Source: Micromonospora sp. BL4 (GTDB lineage Bacteria > Actinomycetota > Actinomycetes > Mycobacteriales > Micromonosporaceae). From it: a DNA stretch of 46,244 nucleotides. This document shows positions 38,773-46,244 of this stretch, piece by piece; the stretch's first letter is position 1; each line of letters begins with the position of its first letter. The stretch is taken from NCBI RefSeq assembly GCF_003667505.1, contig NZ_RCVJ01000104.1, positions 1 to 46,244 on the forward strand, given 5' to 3'. The position numbers and the translations under genes were made by a program. The notes beneath the pieces are model-generated. The model was not told the DNA's origin, searched no databases, and saw only the letters and a program-made list of their open reading frames with translations.

Positions 38773-40032
38773 CTACGGGTGGGGTGGATTTTCCTTTCGA
38801 CGGGGGTCACGGTCGCCCAGGAGACTGGCCGGACCTATGACGGACCGCCCGAATCGGGCAGCAGCGGCGTCCGCGGCAGCTTCCGCCTCCCGCCAGCCAC
38901 GCTCGGGCGCGCCGAGGGTGAGCTGTCGGGGCGCCCCCTGCGCCGGGGCGAGCCCCTCCACCCGGACACCGACGAGCCGGATCCGCTCGCCCGGGTCCAG
39001 CGCGGTGTAGAGCGCCCAGACCGTGTCGAACATCTCGCGGGCCGTGTCGGTGGGCATGGCGAGGGTGCGGGAGCGGTTGACGGTGCGGAAGTCGGCCAGC
39101 CGCACCTTGAGCGTCACGGTGCGCCCCACCTGCCCGGAGCCGCGCAACCGGACGCCGACCTTCGCGCTGAGCGCGAGCAAGGCGCGGCGGATCTCCACCG
39201 GGTCGGCCACGTCGGCGTCGAAGGTCACCTCGGCGCCGATCGACTTGTCGACGTGCTCGGGGCTGACCCGGCGCGGGTCCCGTCCCCAGGCCAGCTCGTG
39301 CAGGTGCGCCGCCGACGCCGCGCCCACCGCGCGGCGGAGCATGCCCAGCGGGGCGTCGGCGAGGTCGCCGACGGTGGCCAGGCCGAGCCGGCGCAGCGCC
39401 TCGGCGGCGCGCTCCCCCACCCCCCAGAGCGCGTCCACCGGCAGGGGGTGCAGGAAGTCGAGCACCTGCCCGGGGGGCACGACCAGCAGGCCGTCCGGCT
39501 TGGCCCGGGTGGACCCCAGCTTGGCCACGAACTTGCTCGGCGCCACCCCCACCGAGCAGGTCAGCCCCTGCTCGTCGGCGACCCGGCGGCGGATCAGCCG
39601 GGCGATGGCGGCCGGGGAGCCGAACAGCCGGCGGGCTCCGGTCACGTCGAGGAACGCCTCGTCGAGGGAGAGCGGCTCGACCAGCGGCGTGACGTCCCGG
39701 AAGATCTGCATGACCGCGCGGGAGGCGGGGGCGTAGGCGGTGAAATCCGGCGGCAGGTAAACCGCGTGCGGGCAGCGGGCCCGGGCCTGGCTGGTCGGCA
39801 TCGCGCTGCGCACGCCGTAGCGGCGGGCCTCGTAGCTGGCCGAGCTGACCACGCCGCGCGGCCCGACGCCGCCGACGATCACGGGCTTGCCGCGCAGCTC
39901 GGGCCGGCGACGCACCTCGACGGCGGCGAAGAAGGCGTCCATGTCGACGTGCAGGATCGGACTGGCGGAGTCGTCGGCGTCCGGCCCGAAGCGCGGATCG
40001 CCGCCCCGGGGCAACGACTGGCTGCGGCCCAT
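38773..40032 (-). CDS. dinB: DNA polymerase IV (Y-family)
   Basis: DinB is an error-prone translesion polymerase. The 419-residue protein has the catalytic motifs HVDMDAFFAAVE (Asp30, Asp32) and SLDEAFLDVTG (Asp124, Glu125), the YLPPDF element, a helix-hairpin-helix thumb around KPDGLLVVPP-VGERAAEAL, and a little-finger domain. An extra N-terminal 20-residue stretch precedes the core, and the C-terminus is a short basic tail without an obvious clamp-binding peptide. With dnaE2 it makes two mutagenic polymerases in the window. Start at ATG 40032. Confidence 0.95.
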   Translation of the reverse strand: MGRSQSLPRGGDPRFGPDADDSASPILHVDMDAFFAAVEVRRRPELRGKPVIVGGVGPRGVVSSASYEARRYGVRSAMPTSQARARCPHAVYLPPDFTAYAPASRAVMQIFRDVTPLVEPLSLDEAFLDVTGARRLFGSPAAIARLIRRRVADEQGLTCSVGVAPSKFVAKLGSTRAKPDGLLVVPPGQVLDFLHPLPVDALWGVGERAAEALRRLGLATVGDLADAPLGMLRRAVGAASAAHLHELAWGRDPRRVSPEHVDKSIGAEVTFDADVADPVEIRRALLALSAKVGVRLRGSGQVGRTVTLKVRLADFRTVNRSRTLAMPTDTAREMFDTVWALYTALDPGERIRLVGVRVEGLAPAQGAPRQLTLGAPERGWREAEAAADAAAARFGRSVIGPASLLGDRDPRRKENPPHP

Positions 40033-40094
40033 CCCGGCAGGTTAACCCGGGGGTACGACATCACCAGCGGCCGGCGGGGCGCACCGTGCGTCGG

Positions 40095-41267
40095 TCAGCC
40101 CCGGACCACCAGCAGCGGCACGGTCAGCTCGGCCGCGGTGTCCGACCCGTGGTACGCCACCAGCCGGGACGCCATCGGCCGTTCGGTGCGGGTGGCCATG
40201 ACCGCGTACGTGTCGTTGCAGCTCACCACCACGTCCCCGATGCGCCCCAGGTGCTCCTCGGGCACCGGCCCGAACCAGCCGCCGGCCACCACCTCGTCCC
40301 GGGTGCGCACCCGCGCCGCGTCACCGAGCACCTCCGACCAGGCGGCCACCACGTCGTCGACCGCACCCGGTACGACGTGCAGGTAGCGCACCCGGGCCTC
40401 ACCGGCCACCAGCCGCACACCGGCGCGCAGCCGTGGATCGGTGTCCAGGTCGAAGCGGTGCGTTGCGGGCACGTTGAGCTGGCCGTGGTCGGCGGTCACC
40501 AGCAGCGCCGCGTCCGACGGCAGCCCGTCGACCAGCCGGGCGAGCAGCGCGTCCACCTCGCTGGCGGCGATCCGCCAGGGTGGGGAGTCCACCCCGCCGA
40601 GGTGGCCGTGCCGGTCGAGGTCCGGGTGGTAGCCGGAGACCAGGGTGGGTCCGGGGCCGGCGGCCAGCGCGGCCAGCATGGTGGCGGCCACGGCGTCCAC
40701 GCCGGCGGCGCCCCGGAAGTCGCCGCCCCGGTTGGCGGCCAGGGTCAACCCGCTGCCGCCGAACTCGGGCCGGCTCACCACGGTCACCGCCACCCCGGCG
40801 GCGCGGGCCCGTTCGAGCTGCGTGGGCACCGGTTGCCAGCGCAGCGGTGACGGGTCGCCGGCCCAGTCGGTGTGGGTGAGCACCCGGTCGGTGCCGGGCA
40901 CCCGCACGGTGAAGCCGAGCACCCCGTGCGCGCCCGGCGCCACGCCGGTGCCGAGGGTCACCAGGCTGGTCGGGGTGGTGGACGGGAAACCGGCGAGAAG
41001 CGGCCGGCCCACCGTCGCGGCGAGCCCGGCGAGGATCGGCGCGTACGGCGCGGCGGTCGGCAGTTGATACCAGCCGAGCCCGTCGACGAGCAGCACGGCG
41101 ATCCGGCGTACCCCGGCCAGGGCGGGGACCAGCCCGAGCGGGTCGGCCGACCCGGGCACGCCCAGTACGGCGAGCGCGCTGGGCAGCACGTCAGCGAGGC
41201 GACCGCCGCCGTGGCCCGGACCGAGGACGGTCAGCGGCGCCGGCGCGCCGTCGTGCCGGGCGGTCAT
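40095..41267 (-). CDS. Type I phosphodiesterase/nucleotide pyrophosphatase family protein
   Basis: The 390-residue protein belongs to the alkaline-phosphatase superfamily. Metal and nucleophile motifs appear in order: LLVDGLGW, the threonine nucleophile region STTPTSLVTLGTG with GAHGVLGF, SGYHPDLDRHGH, and VTADHGQLNVP. It is similar to actinobacterial autotaxin/PDE-like proteins of unassigned substrate and lacks a clear signal peptide, so it is probably cytoplasmic. The ATG overlaps the methyltransferase stop (ATGA), so the two are one unit. Confidence 0.88.
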   Translation of the reverse strand: MTARHDGAPAPLTVLGPGHGGGRLADVLPSALAVLGVPGSADPLGLVPALAGVRRIAVLLVDGLGWYQLPTAAPYAPILAGLAATVGRPLLAGFPSTTPTSLVTLGTGVAPGAHGVLGFTVRVPGTDRVLTHTDWAGDPSPLRWQPVPTQLERARAAGVAVTVVSRPEFGGSGLTLAANRGGDFRGAAGVDAVAATMLAALAAGPGPTLVSGYHPDLDRHGHLGGVDSPPWRIAASEVDALLARLVDGLPSDAALLVTADHGQLNVPATHRFDLDTDPRLRAGVRLVAGEARVRYLHVVPGAVDDVVAAWSEVLGDAARVRTRDEVVAGGWFGPVPEEHLGRIGDVVVSCNDTYAVMATRTERPMASRLVAYHGSDTAAELTVPLLVVRG

Positions 41268-42040
41268 GCCGGACGGCGGGCGAACAGGTGCAGTTGGGCG
41301 GCCAGGTCCCGGTACGGGGGCTGCGCGGCCAGCGTCCGTTCCAGCTCCACCAGGGCCGCGGACTGGCCGTCGGCGACGGCGGCGGGCAGCAGGTCGGCCA
41401 GTACGCGTACCCCGTGGATCTCCTCGACCTCGAGCCCGGCGGCGGCGAGCAGCGCGGCGGCGCCGGTGGCGTCGTAGCGCCGGCGCAGGGTGTCCCGGGG
41501 TCCGGCGGTGCCGGCCGGGTCGGCGGCCAGCGCGGCCGCGACGTCCAGGTGCCCGTTCATCGCCCGACCCAGCACGGCGGCGGCCCGGCCGGCCACCAGC
41601 ACGCTGGCCGCACCGCCCGGGCGCAGCGCGGTGGCCAGCGCGGCCACCACCGGCGTCGGGTCGTCGACCACCTCCAGCACGGCGTGGCAGAGCACCAGGT
41701 CGACGCCGGCCGGCTCGACCAGCCCCGCGAGGGCGTCCCCGTCGCCCTGCACGGCGGCGATCCGGTCGGCCACCCCGGCCTCGGCGGCCCGGCGGGTCAG
41801 CGCGGCCAGCGCGTCGGGGCTGGCGTCGACCACGGTGACGCGGTGCCCGGCGCGGGCCAGCGGGACGGCGAAACCGCCGGTGCCGCCGCCCACGTCCAGC
41901 ACGGTGAGCTCGGCGTCGCCGCGCCGGTCCAGTTCGGCGCGGAGCACCGACCAGATCACGGCGGTACGGGGGGTCAGCGGCGGCCCGGTGAACCGGCCTC
42001 GGGTCTGCTCCACCCGGTCGAGCCTAGTCACCCGGTCCAC
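41264..42040 (-). CDS. SAM-dependent class I methyltransferase
   Basis: A 258-residue class I methyltransferase. Motif I reads VLDVGGGTGGFAVPLA (48-63), followed by the acidic VDASPDALAAL and DGDAL elements; LCHAVLEVVDDP fits motif IV. The N-terminal RFTGPPLTPRTAVIW and the overall plan resemble CmoM/SmtA-like tRNA or small-molecule methylases, but the substrate cannot be told. It is preceded directly by the ABC permease stop at 42041 and overlaps the phosphodiesterase by 4 bp, so it may be part of the same long transcript. Confidence 0.85.
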   Translation of the reverse strand: MDRVTRLDRVEQTRGRFTGPPLTPRTAVIWSVLRAELDRRGDAELTVLDVGGGTGGFAVPLARAGHRVTVVDASPDALAALTRRAAEAGVADRIAAVQGDGDALAGLVEPAGVDLVLCHAVLEVVDDPTPVVAALATALRPGGAASVLVAGRAAAVLGRAMNGHLDVAAALAADPAGTAGPRDTLRRRYDATGAAALLAAAGLEVEEIHGVRVLADLLPAAVADGQSAALVELERTLAAQPPYRDLAAQLHLFARRPA

Positions 42041-42964
42041 TCAACCCTTGCGGCCGGTGGTGGCGATGCCCTCCACGAAGTGCCGCTGGGCCAGGAAGAA
42101 CAGGATGATCATCGGCACGGTGGCCAGCACGCTCCCGGCGAGCACAATCTCCCACTGCTGCTCGCCGCCGTAGCCGAACCGGTCCAGCACCACCTTGAGC
42201 CCGCGCGGCAGCGTGTAGAGCTGCTCGTTGCGCAGGTAGATCAGTGGCTTGAGCAGGTCCGTCCAGCTGGCCTTGAACTCGAAGACGAAGGCGACCAGCA
42301 GCGCCGGCCGGATCAGCGGGAACGCCATCTTCCAGAACAACTGCGGGTAGCTCGCCCCGTCCACCCGGGCGGCCTCGAAGTACTCCCGGGGCAGCGAGAG
42401 CAGGAACTGCCGCAGCAGGAAGATGTAGAACGCCGAGCCGAACAGATTGCCCGCCCAGAGCGGCACCTGGGTGTCGGTCAAACCCAGATCCGACCAGATC
42501 AGGTACGTCGGGATCATGGTGACCGCGAACGGCAGCATCATGGTCGCCAGGACCAGCCCGAAGAGCAGGCTGCGGCCGGGGAAGCGGAAGTAGGCGAAGC
42601 CGAAGGCCACCCAGGCGCTGGAGAGGGTCACCGCCGCGGCGGCGGCCACGCCGACCACCACGCTGTTGCCGAACCAGGTCAGCAGCGGCACGGCGCTCCA
42701 GGCCTCGGCGTAGTTCTCCGGAGCGAACGGGACCGGCAGAAAGCCGGGGGCGAAGACGTACTCGCGGGGGCGCAGCGATGCGCTGACCAGCCAGACGAAC
42801 GGCAGCATGAAGATGACCGCGGCGCCGACCAGCGCCGCCACGAAGAGCACCCGCTGCCAGACCGGCCGGCGGCCCTCACCGGCCGCCGACCGGGGCACCG
42901 TCGGCCGGGCCGGCGGAATGCCGGGCACCGGCGGAGCGGCGCCCCGCTCGACGGCGGCGGTCAC
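42041..42964 (-). CDS. Carbohydrate ABC transporter permease (MalG type)
   Basis: A 307-residue inner-membrane permease with six helices and the EAA loop EAARVDGASYPQLFWKM (key E-A-A---G---------P), which docks with the ATPase. The N-terminus is an extra 35 residues of Pro/Ala/Arg. The GTG start shares GTGA with the stop of the 55-residue small gene upstream. It forms an importer with the permease at 43134 and the binding protein at 44088. No ATPase gene is nearby; in actinobacteria such importers commonly use a shared MsiK-type ATPase. Confidence 0.92.
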   Translation of the reverse strand: MTAAVERGAAPPVPGIPPARPTVPRSAAGEGRRPVWQRVLFVAALVGAAVIFMLPFVWLVSASLRPREYVFAPGFLPVPFAPENYAEAWSAVPLLTWFGNSVVVGVAAAAAVTLSSAWVAFGFAYFRFPGRSLLFGLVLATMMLPFAVTMIPTYLIWSDLGLTDTQVPLWAGNLFGSAFYIFLLRQFLLSLPREYFEAARVDGASYPQLFWKMAFPLIRPALLVAFVFEFKASWTDLLKPLIYLRNEQLYTLPRGLKVVLDRFGYGGEQQWEIVLAGSVLATVPMIILFFLAQRHFVEGIATTGRKG

Positions 42965-43128
42965 GACTCGGCCCCAGCCGCCGGGTCCTCCTCGGCCCGG
43001 GACCGCCGAGCGTTGGCGACCGGGCCGTCGGTGAGCTCGTACTCGCGCGGCTCCAGGTGCTGCTCGGGCACCCAGCCCGCGGTCAGCTTGGTGCGTCGCG
43101 CGTTGGCCACGCCGTTGTGGCCGTTCAT
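42961..43128 (-). CDS. Small (55-residue) protein between the two permease genes
   Basis: I do not recognise this protein. An ATG at 43128, 5 bases after the stop of the upstream permease, opens a 55-codon frame whose TGA overlaps the GTG of the downstream permease (GTGA), so it exactly fills the gap. The product is hydrophilic, with no membrane segment, and carries two copies of VANARR (residues 7-12 and 37-42), separated by the acidic WVPEQHLEPREYELTDG. Exact tiling and coupling argue for a real gene; the short length keeps chance open. A role with the sugar importer is possible. Confidence 0.6.
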   Translation of the reverse strand: MNGHNGVANARRTKLTAGWVPEQHLEPREYELTDGPVANARRSRAEEDPAAGAES

Positions 43129-43133
43129 CCCCG

Positions 43134-44081
43134 TCACTTGTCTTCTCCCTCGTAGTACACGAACCGGTTGCTGAGTTTCACCTGTATCAGAGTGATGATC
43201 AAGATAATCACGAAGAGCAGCCAGGCCATCGCCGAGGCGAAGCCCATGTGCAGGAACTGGAACGCCTCCTGGAACAGGTGGATGACGTAGAAGCTCGCCG
43301 CGTCGCTGTTGAATGTGTTCTGGGTCTCCCGGTTGCCGAAGTACATGGTGTAGACCTCGGTGAACATCTGCAGCGACGCGATCGTGTTGACGATCAGCGT
43401 GAAGAACAGCGCCCCCGAGATCATCGGCAGGGTGACCGAACGGAACCTGGCCCAGGGGCCGGCGCCGTCGATGGAGGCCGCCTCGTACAGGTCACGGGGC
43501 ACGTTCTGCAACGCGGCCAGGTAGATGATCACCGTGGAGCCGAGGCTCCACAGGCTCATCAGGATGATGCCCGGCATCACCCAGCCCGGGTCGGTGGTCC
43601 AGCTCGGACCGTCGATCCCGACCAGGCCGAGCGCCCGGTTGATCAGGCCGTCCTGGGTGTTGAGCAGCAACAGGAACAGGATCCCGACCGCCACCGCCGG
43701 GGTCATCACCGGCAGGTAGAAGACGGTGCGGAAGAAGCCCTGCAACCGGCCGACCCGCTTGAGCAGCAGCGCCAGGCCCAGCGAGATCACCATCACCAGC
43801 GGTACGTGCAACGCCGTGTAGTAGACGGTGTTGCCCAGGCTGCGGGCCACCGCCGGGTCACTCATCAGCTCCCGGTAGTTGTCCAGCCCGGTGTACTCCG
43901 GCGGATTGATCACGTCGTACTCGGTGAAGCTCAACCAGAGGCTGGCGATCATCGGCCCCGCGTAGAAGACCAGGAACCCGACGATCCACGGCGCCAGGAA
44001 GAGGTACGCCCAGCGCGCCTCCCGCCGGGCCAGCGGCGTACGGCGGCGCCGGCCCGGGGCGGGAGCGGTGACGGTGGCCAT
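43134..44081 (-). CDS. Carbohydrate ABC transporter permease (MalF type)
   Basis: A 315-residue permease with six membrane helices; the first (about 29-48, LFLAPWIVGFLVFYAGPMIA) is followed by a large outer loop containing FTEYDV and GLDNYREL. The EAA loop reads EAASIDGAGPWARFRSVTLP. It partners with the permease at 42041 to form the sugar channel. It starts 6 bp after the binding-protein stop. Sugar specificity cannot be predicted from the permease. Confidence 0.92.
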   Translation of the reverse strand: MATVTAPAPGRRRRTPLARREARWAYLFLAPWIVGFLVFYAGPMIASLWLSFTEYDVINPPEYTGLDNYRELMSDPAVARSLGNTVYYTALHVPLVMVISLGLALLLKRVGRLQGFFRTVFYLPVMTPAVAVGILFLLLLNTQDGLINRALGLVGIDGPSWTTDPGWVMPGIILMSLWSLGSTVIIYLAALQNVPRDLYEAASIDGAGPWARFRSVTLPMISGALFFTLIVNTIASLQMFTEVYTMYFGNRETQNTFNSDAASFYVIHLFQEAFQFLHMGFASAMAWLLFVIILIITLIQVKLSNRFVYYEGEDK

Positions 44082-44087
44082 CGCGGG

Positions 44088-45437
44088 CTACTTCGCGGCC
44101 TTGTCCAGCGCGGCGGTGGCCTCCTGCTGGGCCCGCCGCAGCGCCTGCGCGGGCTGCTCCTGGCCAGCGAGCACCCGGTTGACCGCGTCGTAGTACGCCT
44201 TGTCGAACTCGGCGCCGGCCGGCGAGGCGGGCAGCGCGAACGCGGCGTCCTGCACCGAACGGATGGTGGCCACGGCGTCGTCGAAGCGCTTGTTGCCGGT
44301 CGGCTGGTACAGCTCCTCGAAGATCTTCCGGTCGGCGTCGGTGTTGGCGGTGTAGATGCCGGTGAACGGCAGGCCGGCGCTCTTGCGGGCGTCCGCCCGG
44401 GCCTTCGCGGCGGCCATCCAGGTGTCGGTGGCGGTCATCTGCTTGACGAACGCGCACGCCGCGTCCGGGTTCTTCGCGCCCTTGGTGATCACCCAGGCCT
44501 GCCCGCCGGACTGGGTCAGCGGCTTGCCCTGCCGGTCCACGAACGGCTTGACCACCAGCTCGGCGTTCGGGCTGTTCTTCGCGGCCTGGTTGAGGAACCA
44601 CTCCTCCATCGGCCACGCCACGATCTGGTTCTTCGACAGCGGGTTCTGTGCGCCGAAGAAGTCGAAGGTGTCCCGGAACGACTTGAACCTGCCCCACCCG
44701 CCCTGCTGCTGGATGAGGTTGACACCGGTGGTGAGTGCCTCGATCACCCTGGGGTCGTCCAGCCGGGGGGTGCGGCCGTCGGCGGAGAGCATGTCGACGC
44801 CGTTGGCCTTGGCCCACATCGGCAGGAACTCGGGGATCTTCGGGTCGATGCCGATCCGGGAGAGCCGGTTGCCGGAGACCGAGGCCAGCTTGGCGTTGAG
44901 CCCGGGCAGCGCGGCCCAGTCGGCCAGGTTCACCTGCTCGGCGGTCATCCCGGCCTGCTTGAGCAGCCCCTCGTTCAGGTAGACCACCCGCACGGTGGAG
45001 AACTCCGGAATGCCGTAGACGGTGTCGTCCAGGGTGACCTGGGCGCGGGCGGCGGGCCGGTACTGGTCCAGGTTGATGTCCTGCTTCTTGACGCAGTCGG
45101 TCAGCGGCTGGATCGAGCCGCGCTTGGCGTACGTGCCGATCAGCTTGCGGTCCATGTAGACCAGATCCGGTGGGTTCCCCGAGGCGACCGCGGAGAGGAA
45201 CTGCTGCTCGTCGAAGGCGCCCTCGGTGACCTTCAGCTCGACGTCGGGGTGGTCCCGCTTGAACGCGTCGACGCGGGTGGTCGCGATCTCGTCGGAGAAA
45301 CCGAACCCCATGGTGCTGAGCGCGCCCCGGGTGGCGGTGCCGCCCCCCGCGTCGCTGCCGCCGCCGACTCCCCCGCACGCGCTGAGCGCCAGGGCGAGCA
45401 CCCCGGCGAGCGCGGTCGACCCCAGTTTCCGTGACAT
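44088..45437 (-). CDS. Extracellular solute-binding lipoprotein of a sugar ABC importer
   Basis: A 449-residue family 1 solute-binding protein. The ATG at 45437 has a GGGGAGGT Shine-Dalgarno and gives a lipoprotein signal peptide (MSRKLGSTALAGVLALALSA) with Cys21 as the lipidated residue in LSAC; a frame from 45533 adds 32 unlike residues. The mature part has the alternating lobes of this family, e.g. DLVYMDRKLIGTYA early and AWVITKGAKNPDAACAFVKQMT later. A 92-bp gap separates it from dnaE2. The sugar is unknown; sugar specificity would need homology or ligand data. Confidence 0.92.
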   Translation of the reverse strand: MSRKLGSTALAGVLALALSACGGVGGGSDAGGGTATRGALSTMGFGFSDEIATTRVDAFKRDHPDVELKVTEGAFDEQQFLSAVASGNPPDLVYMDRKLIGTYAKRGSIQPLTDCVKKQDINLDQYRPAARAQVTLDDTVYGIPEFSTVRVVYLNEGLLKQAGMTAEQVNLADWAALPGLNAKLASVSGNRLSRIGIDPKIPEFLPMWAKANGVDMLSADGRTPRLDDPRVIEALTTGVNLIQQQGGWGRFKSFRDTFDFFGAQNPLSKNQIVAWPMEEWFLNQAAKNSPNAELVVKPFVDRQGKPLTQSGGQAWVITKGAKNPDAACAFVKQMTATDTWMAAAKARADARKSAGLPFTGIYTANTDADRKIFEELYQPTGNKRFDDAVATIRSVQDAAFALPASPAGAEFDKAYYDAVNRVLAGQEQPAQALRRAQQEATAALDKAAK

Positions 45438-45529
45438 GAGACCTCCCCGAACCGATGCGGGCCACCTTGCCCGCGACCTGCACTTCTCCCCAGCCGGATT
45501 TCTTAAACGTGCGGATCCGATGCCGTCGG

Positions 45530-46244
45530 TCAACGGAAGTCACGGGAGGCGGGGCTGACCGGTGGCTCAATGGCGTCCAGCCGGTCGGCAACGAGGTTGG
45601 TCACCCCCTCGTGCCGTTGCAGCCGTCCCCGGACCACCAGCGCGGCGCTGGTCCGGGCCACCCGCCGGTAGCGCTGCCACAGCCCCGGCGAGCAGGTGAC
45701 GTTGAGCATCCCCGTCTCGTCCTCCAGGTTGAGGAAGGTGACCCCACCCGCGGTCGCCGGGCGCTGCCGGTGGGTGACGATGCCGCCGACCCGGATCCGC
45801 TGCCCGGGGTCCACCCGGCCCAGCCGGGCGATCGGCACCGCGCCGAGCACGTCGAGCTGCCCCCGGATGAACCGGGCCGGATGGCTCTCCGGCGACAGCC
45901 CGGTGGCCCACACGTCGGCGACCAGCCGGTCCACCGCCTCCATCCCGGGCAGCGTGGGCGCCGCCGCGCCGGTCACCGTGCCGGGCAGCCGGCCCGGCCG
46001 GTCCTGAGCCGCCGCGCCGGCGGCCCAGAGCGCCTCCCGCCGGGTCAGCCCGAAACAGGCGAAGGCGTCCGCGGTGGCCAGCGCCTCCAGCTGCGCGGCG
46101 GTGAGACCGACCCGCCGGGCCAGGTCCGGCATGTCCCGGTACGGCCCACCGGTCGCCCGTTCGGCCTCGATCCGCTCGGCCACCTCGGCGCCGAGGGTCC
46201 GCACGCCGGACAGCCCGAGCCGGACCGCCGGGCCACCCAGCCCC
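45530..46244 (-). CDS. dnaE2: Error-prone DNA polymerase DnaE2, 3' part (N-terminus off window)
   Basis: The frame enters from the right edge and ends at 45530. About 238 residues of the C-terminus are present: LGGPAVRLGLSGVRTLG with a following helix-hairpin-helix-like segment (LARRVGLTAAQLEALATADAF), then an OB-fold domain (RIRVGGIVTHRQRPATAGGV; FLNLEDETGMLNVTC). This order matches DnaE2/ImuC, the polymerase of the ImuA-ImuB-DnaE2 mutasome, and not the replicative DnaE1, which has additional C-terminal parts. The catalytic domain lies outside the window. Confidence 0.88.
   Translation of the reverse strand, partial: GLGGPAVRLGLSGVRTLGAEVAERIEAERATGGPYRDMPDLARRVGLTAAQLEALATADAFACFGLTRREALWAAGAAAQDRPGRLPGTVTGAAAPTLPGMEAVDRLVADVWATGLSPESHPARFIRGQLDVLGAVPIARLGRVDPGQRIRVGGIVTHRQRPATAGGVTFLNLEDETGMLNVTCSPGLWQRYRRVARTSAALVVRGRLQRHEGVTNLVADRLDAIEPPVSPASRDFR

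Overview
The window is very GC-rich actinobacterial chromosome. Gene content and order (mraZ-rsmH-ftsL-ftsI-murE-murF-mraY-ftsW-murG-murC-ftsQ-ftsZ-yggS-sepF-yggT-divIVA), GTG starts, ATGA/GTGA overlaps and a DNPR-type (meso-diaminopimelate) MurE point to Micromonosporaceae, most likely Micromonospora or a close relative. This is inferred from synteny and protein style; no 16S rRNA gene is present.

Layout. (1) 1-5975, minus strand: a left-truncated protein of Tyr-Arg-Ala-Glu-Pro repeats, an unknown membrane protein, rluD, lspA, a TraR/DksA zinc-finger protein, a K+/H+ antiporter and a DUF167 protein. (2) 5986-24942, minus strand: the division and cell wall (dcw) cluster, read from mraZ at the right to divIVA at the left. 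Two genes often found in this cluster are not at their usual places: murD (between mraY and ftsW, where a near-perfect 64-bp palindrome sits instead) and the yfiH/pgeF gene (between ftsZ and yggS). (3) 24943-25282: a divergent control region with GTGGAG/GTGGGG boxes at 10-bp spacing that look like MraZ operators, on both strands. (4) 25283-28722, plus strand: a tightly coupled murT-gatD-TVP38-kinase operon; MurT/GatD amidate lipid II, so both sides of the divergent region serve peptidoglycan synthesis. (5) 28888-31893, minus strand: leuS, preceded by what looks like a transcription attenuator with a leucine-rich leader peptide. (6) 31948-32739: a cysteine hydrolase. (7) 33017-37863, plus strand: a moxR-DUF58-transglutaminase operon, then a 23-24 bp tandem repeat. 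(8) 38253-42040, minus strand: a DUF3040 protein, DNA polymerase IV, a phosphodiesterase and a methyltransferase. (9) 42041-45437: a carbohydrate ABC importer (binding protein and two permeases, no ATPase), with a 55-residue small gene between the permeases. (10) The right edge cuts the 3' end of dnaE2.

The centre of the window makes lipid II and the divisome: MurC/E/F build the UDP-MurNAc-pentapeptide, MraY and MurG make lipid I and II, MurT/GatD amidate it, FtsW/FtsI polymerise and crosslink it at the septum, and FtsZ/SepF/FtsQ/FtsL assemble the ring, while DivIVA directs polar growth. Many starts were moved inward from the longest open frame on the basis of Shine-Dalgarno sequences, overlaps with upstream stops and family N-termini; the reasons are given per gene. 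I saw no tRNA, rRNA, CRISPR array, transposase or phage gene.
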